A stretch of 64,000 nt of DNA from NCBI GenBank assembly GCA_937880845.1, contig CALFLL010000045.1, positions 1 to 64,000 on the forward strand, read 5' to 3'. The position numbers were made by a program, and so were the translations under genes. The DNA is from an uncultured Drancourtella sp. (GTDB taxonomy: Bacteria > Bacillota > Clostridia > Lachnospirales > Lachnospiraceae). Each line of letters opens with the position of its first letter. Position 1 is the first letter of the stretch. Below are positions 1 to 9,490 of the stretch, piece after piece. Below the pieces are notes generated by a model. It saw only the letters and a program-made list of their open reading frames with translations. It ran no database searches and had not been told where the DNA came from.

Positions 1-73
1 CAGATGTAAGAGTTGGAAGTTACAGATAGCTGCTTAATCAGCAGACACTAAGTAAAACAAAATAAGGAAATGT

Positions 74-117
74 ATAAAAACAACCGTGTGGCCAGATAAG
101 CCATACGGTTGTTTTTT
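74..117. terminator. Bidirectional intrinsic terminator
   Basis: A 13-bp stem (79-91 with 101-113, one G-T pair) is flanked by an A-run on the left and a T-run on the right. It can therefore end transcription from both directions: the minus-strand gene that stops at 133, and whatever enters from the left edge. Bases 1-73 hold no gene I can support; short open frames close at 29 and 37. Confidence 0.8.
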
Positions 118-132
118 GAGAATAACCGATAT

Positions 133-3100
133 TTAGTTGTTTTTTTCCAAATTTTTGTTTGCAGTAGAAAGCATCAGTTTAATTCGATTTAACTGATTTA
201 CTTCGCTGGCACCCGGGTCGTAATCAATGGCTACGATATTGGATTCAGGGTGAAGACGACGTAGTTCTTTGATAACGCCTTTACCAACGACATGATTCGG
301 AAGGCAGGCGAAAGGCTGTGTACAGACAATATTTTTTGCACCTGACTCGATCAGTTCCAACATCTCTCCTGTAAGGAACCAACCTTCCCCTGTCTGGTTT
401 CCGAGAGAAACAATTTCTTTTGCCATGGAAGCAAGATGTTCGATCTTGGAAGGTGGTGTAAAGCGTTCGCTTTTTTCGTAAGCTTCTACTGCCGGACGAC
501 GGAACCATTCCAGTACTTTGATGCCAAGATTTGCAAGTCTGGCAGAAGACTTTTTCATACCGAGATGGGTATGTTTAAAATTGGAATTGTAAAAGCAGTA
601 TAAAAGGAAATCCAAAAGATCCGGTACGACTGCTTCCGCACCTTCATGTTCCAATAATTCCACAAGATAATTGTTTGCTGCCGGAAGGAATTTTACGAGA
701 ATCTCACCGACAACACCGACGCGAGGTTTCTTTTCGTCTGTAATCGGCAGTGTGTCAAAATCATGGATGATTTGACGACAAAGCTGTTTAAAACGTCTTC
801 TGGAAGGATAACCTTCTGAAACAAATTGACGGCACACGGCAGCCCATTTTTCATAAAGAGCATTTGCAGACCCTTTTTCTGCTTCGTAAGGTCGGATACG
901 ATAAAGACATCGCATGAAAACATCTCCTAGTACGGCTGCATAGACACCTCTTAAGGCGAGCATTGGTGTGATCTTAAATCCAGGATTTTTTTCCAAACCG
1001 CTCAGATTGATGGAAATAACCGGGATATGAGCATAACCGGCCTTCTTTAAAGCTCTTCGTATAAATCCGATATAGTTGGAAGCACGACACCCACCGCCTG
1101 TCTGAGAAATAATAACCGCAAGTTTATCTGTATCATATTTTCCGGAAAGTACGGCATCCATGATCTGTCCGACTACCATAAGGGATGGATAACATGCATC
1201 GTTGTTTACATATTTTAATCCTACATTGACAGCCTGTTTGTTATCGTTTGGAAGAACTTCAATATGATAACCGGATGCCCGGAAAGCAGGTTCAATCAAA
1301 TCAAAGTGGATTGGTGACATCTGAGGGCAGAGGATGGTATAATTTTTTTTCATTTCCTTTGTAAAAGGAATTTTGGTAATGGCAGTGCTATGGATCTCAC
1401 GCGTTTCTCTTTTTGCATCTCTTACACGGATAGCGGCAAGAAGAGAGCGGATTCTGATACGGGCTGCTCCCAGGTTGTTGACTTCGTCAATTTTCAGAGA
1501 AGTATAAATCTTTCCAGATCCGGTTAAAATGTCAGCCACTTCATCAGTTGTAACGGCGTCCAGTCCGCATCCAAAAGAGTTTAACTGGATTAAATCAAGA
1601 TTTTCAACAGTTTTCACATAGTTTGCCGCGGCATAAAGCCGAGAATGATACATCCATTGATCCATAACATTTAGCGGACGTTCTACCGGATTTAAATGAG
1701 AAATAGAATCTTCTGTCAGTACTGCAATCCCGTAGGAAGTGATCAACTCGGGAATACCATGATTTACTTCCGGATCGTAGTGATAAGGTCTTCCGGCGAG
1801 AACGATTCCGTGGCGTCCGGTTTCTTTCAAATAAGCAAGGGTTTCTTCCCCTTTTTTTCGGATATCCTGACGGCAAGCTTCAAGTTCTTCCCAGCCTTTG
1901 TGTACTGCTTTGCGCACATTTTCTTGGGCAATTCCGAATTTCGGACACAATTCCTGAATCAGTCTTTCAACAAGGATCTCTTCATTTGTTAAAGCAAGAA
2001 ACGGATTCATAAAATCAATTTCTCCCCGGACAATCTCGTCCATATTGTTTTTGATGTTTTCCGAATAGGAAGTAACGATCGGACAGTTATAATGGTTGTT
2101 TGCGTCCGGGAACTCATTGCGTTCATATGGAATACAAGGATAGAAAATCCGATCCACCCCCTGCTGAATGAGCCACTGTACATGTCCATGAGCCAGTTTG
2201 GCAGGATAACATTCAGATTCACTTGGAATGGACTCGATTCCTAATTCATAAATCTTACGTGTGGACGGTGGAGACAGTACAACCGAAAATCCAAGTTCTG
2301 TAAAAATCGTAAACCAAAGAGGATAGTTTTCATACATGTTCAATACACGAGGGATTCCAATCGTTCCGTATTTTGCCTCTTCCTTTTTGAGTGGATTATA
2401 ACCAAAAAAGCGTTTGTTTTTATATGCAAACAGATTGGGAATATCTGTATTGTGTTTTTCTTTTCCAAGACCCCGTTCACAACGGTTTCCGGTAATGAAT
2501 CGTCTTCCTCCGGTAAATTTATTAATGGTCAGACGGCAGTGGTTTGCACAACCCTGACATTTTGCCATGGAAGTTTCATAGGTGAGGCAATCAATTTCAT
2601 CGACGGAAAGCATTGTTGTCTGTTTACAGTCGCATTCATGATAACGTTCTCTGGCAATCAATGCGGCACCAAATGCTCCCATAATACCTGCTATATCGGG
2701 ACGGATGGCATGACAGTTGGCGATTTTTTCAAAACTGCGAAGAACCGCATTGTTATAAAAAGTACCACCCTGAACGACTATGTTTTGTCCGAGTTCAGAA
2801 GCATCGGATACTTTGATTACTTTAAATAATGCATTTTTAATAACGGAATAAGCAAGACCGGCAGAAATGTCTGCAACGGAAGCACCTTCTTTCTGAGCCT
2901 GTTTTACTTTGGAATTCATAAATACGGTACAGCGGGTTCCAAGATCGATCGGATGTTTAGCAAATAATGCTTCATGTGCAAAATCTTCTACGGAATAGTT
3001 CAGCGATTTTGCGAATGTTTCAATGAAAGAGCCACATCCGGAAGAACAGGCTTCGTTTAGTTGTACACTATCTACAGTATGGTTCTTGATTTTGATACAT

Positions 3101-4386
3101 TTCATATCCTGTCCGCCGATATCAAGAATACAATCTACATCCGGTTCAAAAAAGGAAGCGGCATAGTAATGAGAAACCGTTTCTACTTCCCCTTCATCAA
3201 GAAGAAACGCTGCTTTCATTAAAGCTTCACCATAGCCTGTAGAACAGGAATAGGCGATATGGGCTTCCTCAGGAAGTTTAGAATAGATATCCTTTAATGC
3301 GGTGATAGTAGTAGCAAGAGGATCCCCATCATTTCCGTGATAAAAGGAATAAAGAAGGGTTCCGTCTTCTCCGACAAGAGCTGCTTTGGTGGTTGTTGAT
3401 CCTGCATCGATTCCAAGATATACGTTTCCTTTATAAGTGGAAAGGTCTTTTACCGGAACCTGATGTTTTTCATGCCGTTTTTTGAATTCGGAATAATCGG
3501 CATCCGAGGCAAAAAGCGGTTCCAAACGTTCTACTTCAAAATCCATTTCAATATGTCCTTCCAGTCGTTGCTGAAGTTCGATAACAGAGATGTTGAGGTC
3601 TTTTTTTGAATTTAAAGCAGAACCTACAGCTGCAAATAGATGAGAGTTTGCCGGAGCGATCGTATGCTCATCGTCTAGGTTGAGTGTACGAATGAAAGCA
3701 TGACGAAGCTCTGACAGAAAGTGAAGAGGACCTCCGAGAAAAGCGACGTGTCCACGAATCGGCTTTCCGCATGCCAGTCCACTGATGGTCTGGTTTACAA
3801 CAGCCTGAAAAATAGAAGCTGCAAGATCTTCTTTTGCGGCTCCGTCATTGATAAGAGGCTGGATATCTGTTTTGGCAAATACTCCGCATCTAGCGGCAAT
3901 GTCATATAATGCCGTATAATTTTTGGCATATTCATTTAGTCCGGTGGCATCTGTCTGAAGAAGAGAGGCCATCTGGTCGATAAAGGAACCGGTACCTCCG
4001 GCACAGATTCCGTTCATCCGCTGTTCTACATTGCCGTTTTCAAAATAAATAATCTTGGCGTCTTCTCCGCCAAGTTCGATCGCAACATCGGTCTGCGGTG
4101 CATAATCCTGCAGAGCAGTAGAAACGGCAATAACTTCCTGTACAAAAGGAATACCAAGATGTTTGGCGAGTGTAAGACCGCCGCTTCCGGTAATCACAGG
4201 GGATACATGTATGGCTCCAAGCTGATGGATAGCTCTTCCAAGCAGATCGGAAAGTGTTTCCTGAATATTTGCAAAATGTCTTTCATAATCAGAAAACAGT
4301 AGATCATGCTGCTCGTTCAAAACAGCAATCTTGACGGTGGTAGAACCAATATCGATACCAAGTGTCAATAAATCGTTTTGGATCAT
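133..4386 (-). CDS. Acyl-CoA dehydratase activase-like multidomain protein
   Basis: Protein of 1417 aa related to the activators and subunits of 2-hydroxyacyl-CoA dehydratases. Two ASKHA ATPase (BcrAD/BadFG) units are visible: GIDIGSTTVK at residues 10-19 and GIDAGSTTTK near 325-334. Each carries the Cys expected for a bridging [4Fe-4S] cluster (C128/C167; C447/C486). A Cys cluster, CQGCANHC at about 610-617 with C636, follows. Then come a DUF2229-like region (about 675-860) and an HgdB-like C-terminal half. The start at 4386 was chosen because AAGGAG lies just upstream and homology begins there; upstream codons are unlike the family. Known activators are single ATPase homodimers, so this is an all-in-one fusion. 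Substrate unknown; no dehydratase, CoA-transferase or electron-transfer genes adjoin it. It is the only minus-strand gene in the first 9 kb. Confidence 0.85.
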   Translation of the reverse strand: MIQNDLLTLGIDIGSTTVKIAVLNEQHDLLFSDYERHFANIQETLSDLLGRAIHQLGAIHVSPVITGSGGLTLAKHLGIPFVQEVIAVSTALQDYAPQTDVAIELGGEDAKIIYFENGNVEQRMNGICAGGTGSFIDQMASLLQTDATGLNEYAKNYTALYDIAARCGVFAKTDIQPLINDGAAKEDLAASIFQAVVNQTISGLACGKPIRGHVAFLGGPLHFLSELRHAFIRTLNLDDEHTIAPANSHLFAAVGSALNSKKDLNISVIELQQRLEGHIEMDFEVERLEPLFASDADYSEFKKRHEKHQVPVKDLSTYKGNVYLGIDAGSTTTKAALVGEDGTLLYSFYHGNDGDPLATTITALKDIYSKLPEEAHIAYSCSTGYGEALMKAAFLLDEGEVETVSHYYAASFFEPDVDCILDIGGQDMKCIKIKNHTVDSVQLNEACSSGCGSFIETFAKSLNYSVEDFAHEALFAKHPIDLGTRCTVFMNSKVKQAQKEGASVADISAGLAYSVIKNALFKVIKVSDASELGQNIVVQGGTFYNNAVLRSFEKIANCHAIRPDIAGIMGAFGAALIARERYHECDCKQTTMLSVDEIDCLTYETSMAKCQGCANHCRLTINKFTGGRRFITGNRCERGLGKEKHNTDIPNLFAYKNKRFFGYNPLKKEEAKYGTIGIPRVLNMYENYPLWFTIFTELGFSVVLSPPSTRKIYELGIESIPSESECYPAKLAHGHVQWLIQQGVDRIFYPCIPYERNEFPDANNHYNCPIVTSYSENIKNNMDEIVRGEIDFMNPFLALTNEEILVERLIQELCPKFGIAQENVRKAVHKGWEELEACRQDIRKKGEETLAYLKETGRHGIVLAGRPYHYDPEVNHGIPELITSYGIAVLTEDSISHLNPVERPLNVMDQWMYHSRLYAAANYVKTVENLDLIQLNSFGCGLDAVTTDEVADILTGSGKIYTSLKIDEVNNLGAARIRIRSLLAAIRVRDAKRETREIHSTAITKIPFTKEMKKNYTILCPQMSPIHFDLIEPAFRASGYHIEVLPNDNKQAVNVGLKYVNNDACYPSLMVVGQIMDAVLSGKYDTDKLAVIISQTGGGCRASNYIGFIRRALKKAGYAHIPVISINLSGLEKNPGFKITPMLALRGVYAAVLGDVFMRCLYRIRPYEAEKGSANALYEKWAAVCRQFVSEGYPSRRRFKQLCRQIIHDFDTLPITDEKKPRVGVVGEILVKFLPAANNYLVELLEHEGAEAVVPDLLDFLLYCFYNSNFKHTHLGMKKSSARLANLGIKVLEWFRRPAVEAYEKSERFTPPSKIEHLASMAKEIVSLGNQTGEGWFLTGEMLELIESGAKNIVCTQPFACLPNHVVGKGVIKELRRLHPESNIVAIDYDPGASEVNQLNRIKLMLSTANKNLEKNN

Positions 4387-4548
4387 ATGTAATACTCCTT
4401 TTCTATCTGTACAATGATATGGTAAAATATATCTACCTATTATATATGGATTTTCACAATATCGTCTATTATACGACAAAATGAGTCAAGATACAATATG
4501 AAATCTTGTTAAGGAAATGAGAATTTATTGTAAAGTCAAAGAAGCAGA

Positions 4549-4577
4549 TTGACAAATAAAGGTTCTAAGGATACAAT
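4549..4577 (+). promoter_or_regulatory. Sigma-A promoter for the rhomboid-like gene
   Basis: TTGACA at 4549-4554, a 17-base spacer, and TACAAT at 4572-4577. The open frame extends back over this promoter, which supports the downstream ATG at 4606 as the true start. Confidence 0.75.
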
Positions 4578-4605
4578 GAGTACCGTAAATGAAAGGAGAA
4601 AGACT

Positions 4606-5478
4606 ATGAACTGGATTAGTAAGTTAGAGCGAAAATTTGGAAGATTCGCCATACCGAATCTGATGTATTATATTATCATTTTATACGGAATCGGATTTGT
4701 CCTGAACTATTTGAATCCACTTTTTTATGTTCAGTATTTATCACTGGATGCATCTGCCATCTTACATGGACAGATTTGGAGGATTGTTACATTTTTGATA
4801 CAGCCTCCCTCTAACAATCTCTTTTTTCTGATCATTGCACTCTATTTTTATTATATGATAGGTAAGGCTCTGGAACAGACATGGGGAGCATTTCGTTTTA
4901 ATCTGTATCTCCTTTCAGGGGTTGTGTTTCATGTGATCGCGGCAGTGGTTGTTTATTTAGTTACAGGAAATGTTTATCTTTTAGACACCACATATTTAAA
5001 CCTATCACTGTTTTTTGCATTTGCGGCAGTATATCCGGATATGGAATTCTTGCTTTTTTTCATTCTTCCGGTCAAAGCAAAATGGTTGGCCTGGATAGAT
5101 GGGGCGTTTTTTGTCTGGACCGTTGTGCAGGCATTTTTGCCGGCGTATGGGGGAGTGTACGGAGGTTATAAAGCAAGTGCGTTTGCAGCGGCGATTTCTG
5201 TTTTGAATTTTATCCTTTTTTACATTTCGTCCAGAAATTTTGCCAAATATTCTCCAAGACAGCAGAAACGAAGAAGAGAATTTAAAAAACAGATGAATGC
5301 ACGCCCGGAAAATCATTATGCGGCACAAGCTGACGGAAGAGTACCAAGGCATCGTTGCGCTGTGTGTGGAAGAACAGAGTTGGATCATCCGGAATTGGAA
5401 TTTCGATATTGCTCCAAATGTAATGGAAATTACGAATATTGTCAGGATCATTTATTTACACATGAACATGTGAAATAG
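4606..5478 (+). CDS. Rhomboid-like membrane protein with C-terminal zinc-ribbon-like tail
   Basis: Protein of 290 aa. About six hydrophobic segments lie between residues 18 and 210. The arrangement resembles the rhomboid fold, including a WRIVTF motif and a following E-x-x-W-G loop. The rhomboid catalytic GxSG and the TM6 His are not visible, so it is probably a non-proteolytic rhomboid relative. After a basic linker (about 215-240) the cytosolic tail carries two CxxC pairs (CAVC, CSKC) plus a further Cys and several His, consistent with a metal-binding ribbon. The ATG at 4606 has GAAAGGAG upstream and lies behind a good promoter. It precedes pyruvate kinase by 40 bases and may be co-transcribed. 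Function unknown. Confidence 0.75.
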   Translation: MNWISKLERKFGRFAIPNLMYYIIILYGIGFVLNYLNPLFYVQYLSLDASAILHGQIWRIVTFLIQPPSNNLFFLIIALYFYYMIGKALEQTWGAFRFNLYLLSGVVFHVIAAVVVYLVTGNVYLLDTTYLNLSLFFAFAAVYPDMEFLLFFILPVKAKWLAWIDGAFFVWTVVQAFLPAYGGVYGGYKASAFAAAISVLNFILFYISSRNFAKYSPRQQKRRREFKKQMNARPENHYAAQADGRVPRHRCAVCGRTELDHPELEFRYCSKCNGNYEYCQDHLFTHEHVK

Positions 5479-5518
5479 AAACAATTATATTAGCATTTTA
5501 GGTAAAAGGAGGAAAAAA

Positions 5519-6961
5519 ATGAAAAAGACCAAAATTGTCTGTACAATGGGACCAAACTTAAATGATGAGAATATTATGAGAAGTTTAATCAAAAATGGTA
5601 TGGATGTTGCCAGATTTAATTTCTCTCATGGTGATTATGAAGAACATAAGCACAGAATGGATCTTTTAAAGAGAATCCGGGAAGAAGAACATAAACCGAT
5701 CGCAATGCTTTTGGATACAAAAGGACCGGAAATCCGTACAGGAGTGTTGAAAGACGGAAAGAAAGTGATGCTTCAGGAAGGAAAAGAATTTATTCTTACA
5801 TCTGACGATATTATAGGAGATGACTCTCGCGTATCCATCACATATAAGGGATTGACAGCAGATGTAGTTCCGGGGAAAAGAATACTGATTGATGACGGAT
5901 TGATTGAACTGGAAGTAAAGGCAATCGAAAATAATGATATTATCTGTAAGATTCAAAACGGCGGAGAACTTGGAGAAAGAAAAGGAATCAATGTTCCGAA
6001 TGTACCTGTACGTCTTCCGGCCATTACAGAAAAAGACAAAGAAGACATTAAATTCGGAGTAGAGCAGGGAGTGGATTTCATTGCGGCGTCTTTTGTAAGA
6101 AATGCAGAATGTATCCTCGAAATCAGAAGTTGGCTCAGTGAATGTGGAGCACCGCATGTACCGATTATTGCCAAGATAGAAAATGCAGAAGGAATCCGTA
6201 ATATTGATGAAATCATTCGCTGTGCAGACGGAATCATGGTAGCCAGAGGAGATATGGGAGTTGAAATCCCGGCTCAGGAAGTTCCGTATATTCAGAAAGA
6301 AATCATCAAAAAGTGTAATGACAATTTCAAATCCGTTATTACGGCTACACAGATGTTGGATTCCATGATGCGAAATCCGCGTCCGACACGTGCAGAAGTA
6401 ACAGATGTTGCCAATGCGGTATATGACGGAACCGATGCTGTGATGCTTTCAGGAGAAACAGCGCAGGGGAAATATCCGGTGGAAGCTTTGAAAATGATGG
6501 TACAGATCGTAGAAAATACAGAAAGCCATCTTGATTATGATGTAATGCTTTCTAAAGCACGTAAACATAGAACGAAAGGAATCTCAAGTGCTATCGGTTA
6601 TTCTACGGTTGCAACAGCGGATAATGTGATGGCAAAATGTATCATTACGCCTACCATGTCCGGAGCAACAGCCAAAGTAGTATCAAAGTTCAAACCGAAA
6701 TGCTGTGTTTTGGGGGTTAGTCCGGATGAATCTACTTTAAGAAGAATGCAGATTTACTGGGGTGTATATCCAATGAAATCCATTCCGTTGAAATCAATGG
6801 AAGATGTTTGCACAAACGCTTTAGAAATGGTAAAAGCAAAGCAATATGTGGAAACAGGAGATGTAGTTGTACTTACGGCAGGACTTCCTTCTACAATGGG
6901 AGCGTATTCTCATTCTAGCAATGGAAGGAGCAATATGATGCGTATTGCAGTAATTGAATAA
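5519..6961 (+). CDS. pyk: Pyruvate kinase
   Basis: Catalyses phosphoenolpyruvate + ADP to pyruvate + ATP, the last step of glycolysis, in the cytosol. The 480-aa protein begins with the typical MKKTKIVCTMGP. It has the active-site block IIAKIENAEG (K around 220), the metal and substrate loop ARGDMGVEIP, and the ATQMLDSM segment. The C-terminal allosteric domain is present, but the extra PEP-utiliser-like domain of Bacillus-type enzymes (about 585 aa) is absent. AAAGGAGG precedes the ATG. A strong terminator follows at 7026-7070. Confidence 0.97.
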   Translation: MKKTKIVCTMGPNLNDENIMRSLIKNGMDVARFNFSHGDYEEHKHRMDLLKRIREEEHKPIAMLLDTKGPEIRTGVLKDGKKVMLQEGKEFILTSDDIIGDDSRVSITYKGLTADVVPGKRILIDDGLIELEVKAIENNDIICKIQNGGELGERKGINVPNVPVRLPAITEKDKEDIKFGVEQGVDFIAASFVRNAECILEIRSWLSECGAPHVPIIAKIENAEGIRNIDEIIRCADGIMVARGDMGVEIPAQEVPYIQKEIIKKCNDNFKSVITATQMLDSMMRNPRPTRAEVTDVANAVYDGTDAVMLSGETAQGKYPVEALKMMVQIVENTESHLDYDVMLSKARKHRTKGISSAIGYSTVATADNVMAKCIITPTMSGATAKVVSKFKPKCCVLGVSPDESTLRRMQIYWGVYPMKSIPLKSMEDVCTNALEMVKAKQYVETGDVVVLTAGLPSTMGAYSHSSNGRSNMMRIAVIE

Positions 6962-7025
6962 AAGAAAAAATAAAAAGCGGTATGCTTTTTTCTAAGTCGG
7001 TGTCATTAAGTTAAAACTATTAAAA

Positions 7026-7070
7026 GGAAGAGAATTTCGTTATTTTCAAGGAAGATTCTCTTCCTTTTTT
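7026..7070 (+). terminator. Intrinsic terminator after pyk
   Basis: A 10-bp perfect stem (7026-7035 with 7055-7064) is followed by six T. A smaller AAAAGC/GCTTTT hairpin lies upstream at about 6972-6990. Confidence 0.85.
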
Positions 7071-7129
7071 GCGTGGAAATAATATGAGGCGATTAATGTT
7101 ATAACCGGTTGAAACAATTCTGATTTTAC

Positions 7130-7178
7130 TTGACTTCTGTTTTTAAAAAGATTATAGTAGCACTATAAAATACTACTA
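7130..7178 (+). promoter_or_regulatory. Promoter with overlapping inverted repeat, trmB-like/lysA operon
   Basis: TTGACT (7130-7135), a 17-base spacer and TATAGT (7153-7158). An inverted repeat TAGTAG...CTACTA spans 7155-7178 and overlaps the -10 box. A repressor bound there would block RNA polymerase. The adjacent TrmB-type regulator is the obvious candidate (inference). Confidence 0.65.
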
Positions 7179-7191
7179 AGGAGAACGTCGT

Positions 7192-7905
7192 ATGGGAACA
7201 GAACAATTTACAGAACATTTAATGAATTTTCACTTAACAAGGCAAGAAGCTTCTGTTTATGAATGTCTTCTTGAAAATGGAAAAATGACGGGATATGAAG
7301 TGGCAAAATTAACAGGAGCATCCCGTTCCAATGTGTATATGGCGTTGACTTCTCTTTGCGAAAAAGGAGCAGCCAATCTGGTACAGGAATTGACAGGTAA
7401 AAAATATTTGGCCGTTTCAATCCAGGAATTTTGTGAAAACAGGATTGATCAATTAAAAAAAGAAGAAGACTGGCTTGTTTTACACGCACCAAGTGCAAGG
7501 ACAGAAGAAGAGGGATACATTACGATTACAGGCGAGGAAAATATTGAAAATAAAGCAAAAAAGCTTCTGCAGTCAACAAAAGAACGGGTATATGTTTCAG
7601 CGGGAAAAGAGTTTTTGGATGTGATTTTGCCGGAACTTGAAAAAATTTCGGATGAAGGGAAAAAAGTAGTGGTTCTTACAGATTGTACAGATTATCAAGG
7701 ACCAGGTAAGATATATAAGGCATTGGAAAAGAAAAAACAGATTGGAATGATTACGGATTCTCGGTATGTACTAAGCGGAGAATTCGGGGCGAGAACAAAA
7801 AATACATGTCTGTATACAGGACAGCAGAACTTTGCAGAAGTATTTAAGGACGCGATGGCCAATGAGATAAAATTGATCGAATTTACGAAAGGAGAAGGAA
7901 AATGA
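7192..7905 (+). CDS. TrmB family transcriptional regulator
   Basis: Protein of 237 aa. The N-terminal winged helix-turn-helix (residues about 10-75: LTRQEASVYECLL, GASRSNVYMAL) is typical of TrmB regulators. A C-terminal part with a PLD-like effector fold (about 105-235) follows. It has AAGGAGA upstream of the ATG. Its stop codon overlaps the start of the downstream decarboxylase (ATGA), so both genes are translationally coupled and it probably controls that gene and itself. The effector is not evident; lysine or a diamino acid is a guess from the neighbour. Confidence 0.85.
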   Translation: MGTEQFTEHLMNFHLTRQEASVYECLLENGKMTGYEVAKLTGASRSNVYMALTSLCEKGAANLVQELTGKKYLAVSIQEFCENRIDQLKKEEDWLVLHAPSARTEEEGYITITGEENIENKAKKLLQSTKERVYVSAGKEFLDVILPELEKISDEGKKVVVLTDCTDYQGPGKIYKALEKKKQIGMITDSRYVLSGEFGARTKNTCLYTGQQNFAEVFKDAMANEIKLIEFTKGEGK

Positions 7906-9182
7906 TAGGAAAAATACCATTTATTACAAAAGAAAAACTAGATGAGATCATAAAAGAATTTCCCACTCCGTTTCACTTATATGATGAAGCTGGAATCAGA
8001 AAAAATGCACAGGCCTTAAAAGAGGCTTTTTCATGGAATAAAGGGTATAAAGAATATTTTGCGGTTAAAGCTACGCCGAATCCGTTTTTGATCCGTATAT
8101 TACAGGACTATGGCTGTGGGTGCGATTGTTCTTCCTATACAGAATTGATGCTTTCAGAAGCAATGGGAATATGCGGGGAAGATATCATGTTTTCTTCTAA
8201 TGACACTCCGACAGAAGAGTTTCGGTTGGCGGACAAGCTTGGTGCTATCATAAATCTTGACGATATTACTCATATTGATTTTCTGGAACAGGCTATCGGG
8301 CACATTCCGGAAACAATCAGCTGTCGTTACAATCCGGGAGGACTTTTTAAGATCAGTAATGATATTATGGATAATCCGGGGGATGCGAAATATGGGATGA
8401 CGACGGAGCAGCTTTTTGAGGCATTCAAGATATTAAAAGCGAAAGGTGCAAAAGAGTTTGGTATCCATGCTTTTCTTGCAAGCAATACCGTGACAAACGA
8501 ATATTACCCGATGCTTGCGAAAATACTTTTTGAAATAGCAGTGAAATTAAAGAAAGAAACAGGAGTCCATATTAAATTTATCAATCTTTCCGGAGGAATC
8601 GGAATCCCATATAAGCCGGAAGAAACACCAAATGACATCAAAGTGATCGGAGAAGGAGTACGCAAGATGTATGAAGAAGTGCTTACACCGGTCGGAATGG
8701 ATGATGTTGCCATTTATACAGAACTCGGGCGGTTTATGATGGGACCGTATGGATGCCTTGTGACGAAAGCAATCCATGAGAAACATACTCATAAAGAGTA
8801 TATCGGAGTAGATGCTTGTGCAGTGAATCTGATGAGACCGGCCATGTACGGAGCGTATCATCATATTACGGTGAGTGGAAAGGAAACGGAACCAAAGGAC
8901 CATAAATATGACATAGTCGGCTCTTTATGTGAAAATAATGATAAATTTGCCATAGACAGAATGTTGCCAAAGATTGATATAGGAGATATACTGGTCATTC
9001 ATGATACCGGAGCTCATGGATTTTCTATGGGATACAATTATAACGGAAAGCTAAGATCGGCAGAAGTGCTTCTTGGAGAAGACGGTACGGCAAAACTTAT
9101 CCGTCGTGCAGAAACACCGAAAGATTACTTCGCTACATTTGACTGTTTTGAGATAGGAAAAAAATTACAAGAAGAATCTTAA
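7902..9182 (+). CDS. lysA: Diaminopimelate decarboxylase-type PLP enzyme
   Basis: Protein of 426 aa in the fold-type III decarboxylase family. The PLP lysine is K56 in YFAVKATPNP. The glycine loop NLSGGIGIPY and the phosphate-binding ELGRFMMGPYG segment are present. The C-terminal half has SLCENNDKFA in place of the usual GPxCESxD block, and the catalytic Cys is retained. The expected reaction is meso-diaminopimelate to L-lysine + CO2, the last step of lysine synthesis. It overlaps the upstream regulator by four bases. The diverged C-terminal motif leaves room for another diamino-acid substrate, but LysA is the best call. Confidence 0.85.
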   Translation: MIGKIPFITKEKLDEIIKEFPTPFHLYDEAGIRKNAQALKEAFSWNKGYKEYFAVKATPNPFLIRILQDYGCGCDCSSYTELMLSEAMGICGEDIMFSSNDTPTEEFRLADKLGAIINLDDITHIDFLEQAIGHIPETISCRYNPGGLFKISNDIMDNPGDAKYGMTTEQLFEAFKILKAKGAKEFGIHAFLASNTVTNEYYPMLAKILFEIAVKLKKETGVHIKFINLSGGIGIPYKPEETPNDIKVIGEGVRKMYEEVLTPVGMDDVAIYTELGRFMMGPYGCLVTKAIHEKHTHKEYIGVDACAVNLMRPAMYGAYHHITVSGKETEPKDHKYDIVGSLCENNDKFAIDRMLPKIDIGDILVIHDTGAHGFSMGYNYNGKLRSAEVLLGEDGTAKLIRRAETPKDYFATFDCFEIGKKLQEES

Positions 9183-9255
9183 AAAAATGAAAATAGTTCT
9201 TGCAAAACAAAAAATGCTATGATATAATAAATCTCGACTTGTGAAAGTCGAGAGA

Positions 9256-9338
9256 GCCGGCGTGTCGGAATGGCAGACGAGGCAGACTCAAAATCTGTTG
9301 TGGGCAACCACGTGCGGGTTCAAGTCCCGCCGCCGGCA
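9256..9338 (+). tRNA. tRNA-Leu (anticodon CAA)
   Basis: Seven-bp acceptor stem GCCGGCG/CGCCGGC, class II long variable arm (GTGGGCAACCAC), and T-loop GTTCAAGTC. The anticodon stem-loop has loop CTCAAAA, giving anticodon CAA for UUG codons. The discriminator is A and CCA is not encoded. An integrase remnant lies directly downstream, so the 3' end was probably a phage attachment site. Confidence 0.95.
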
Positions 9339-9363
9339 GTTTGGACAAGTGGAAAGCGATATG

Positions 9364-9412
9364 AAAATAGCGGAAATCCTCAGTAAAATCAAGGGTTTCC
9401 GCTATTTTCTTT
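9364..9412 (+). terminator. Terminator after tRNA-Leu
   Basis: A long stem, 9364-9379 paired with 9393-9408 (13 perfect pairs plus TCC/GGG), is followed by a short T-rich tail. Confidence 0.8.
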
Positions 9413-9490
9413 TGGAAAGAGATAGGAAAGGGATATAACATTTTTTGCCCGTTTTCTTCCCCCTTTTTGCCCCTTGTTTTTCTACGGCCT

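Noticed and set aside
1..73. GCTGCTTAAT near the left edge resembles a tmRNA tag end
   Set aside because: A terminator follows at once and no tmRNA 3' half or acceptor end is present.
9217..9441. Open frames on both strands across the tRNA-Leu
   Set aside because: They run through the tRNA and its terminator and match nothing.
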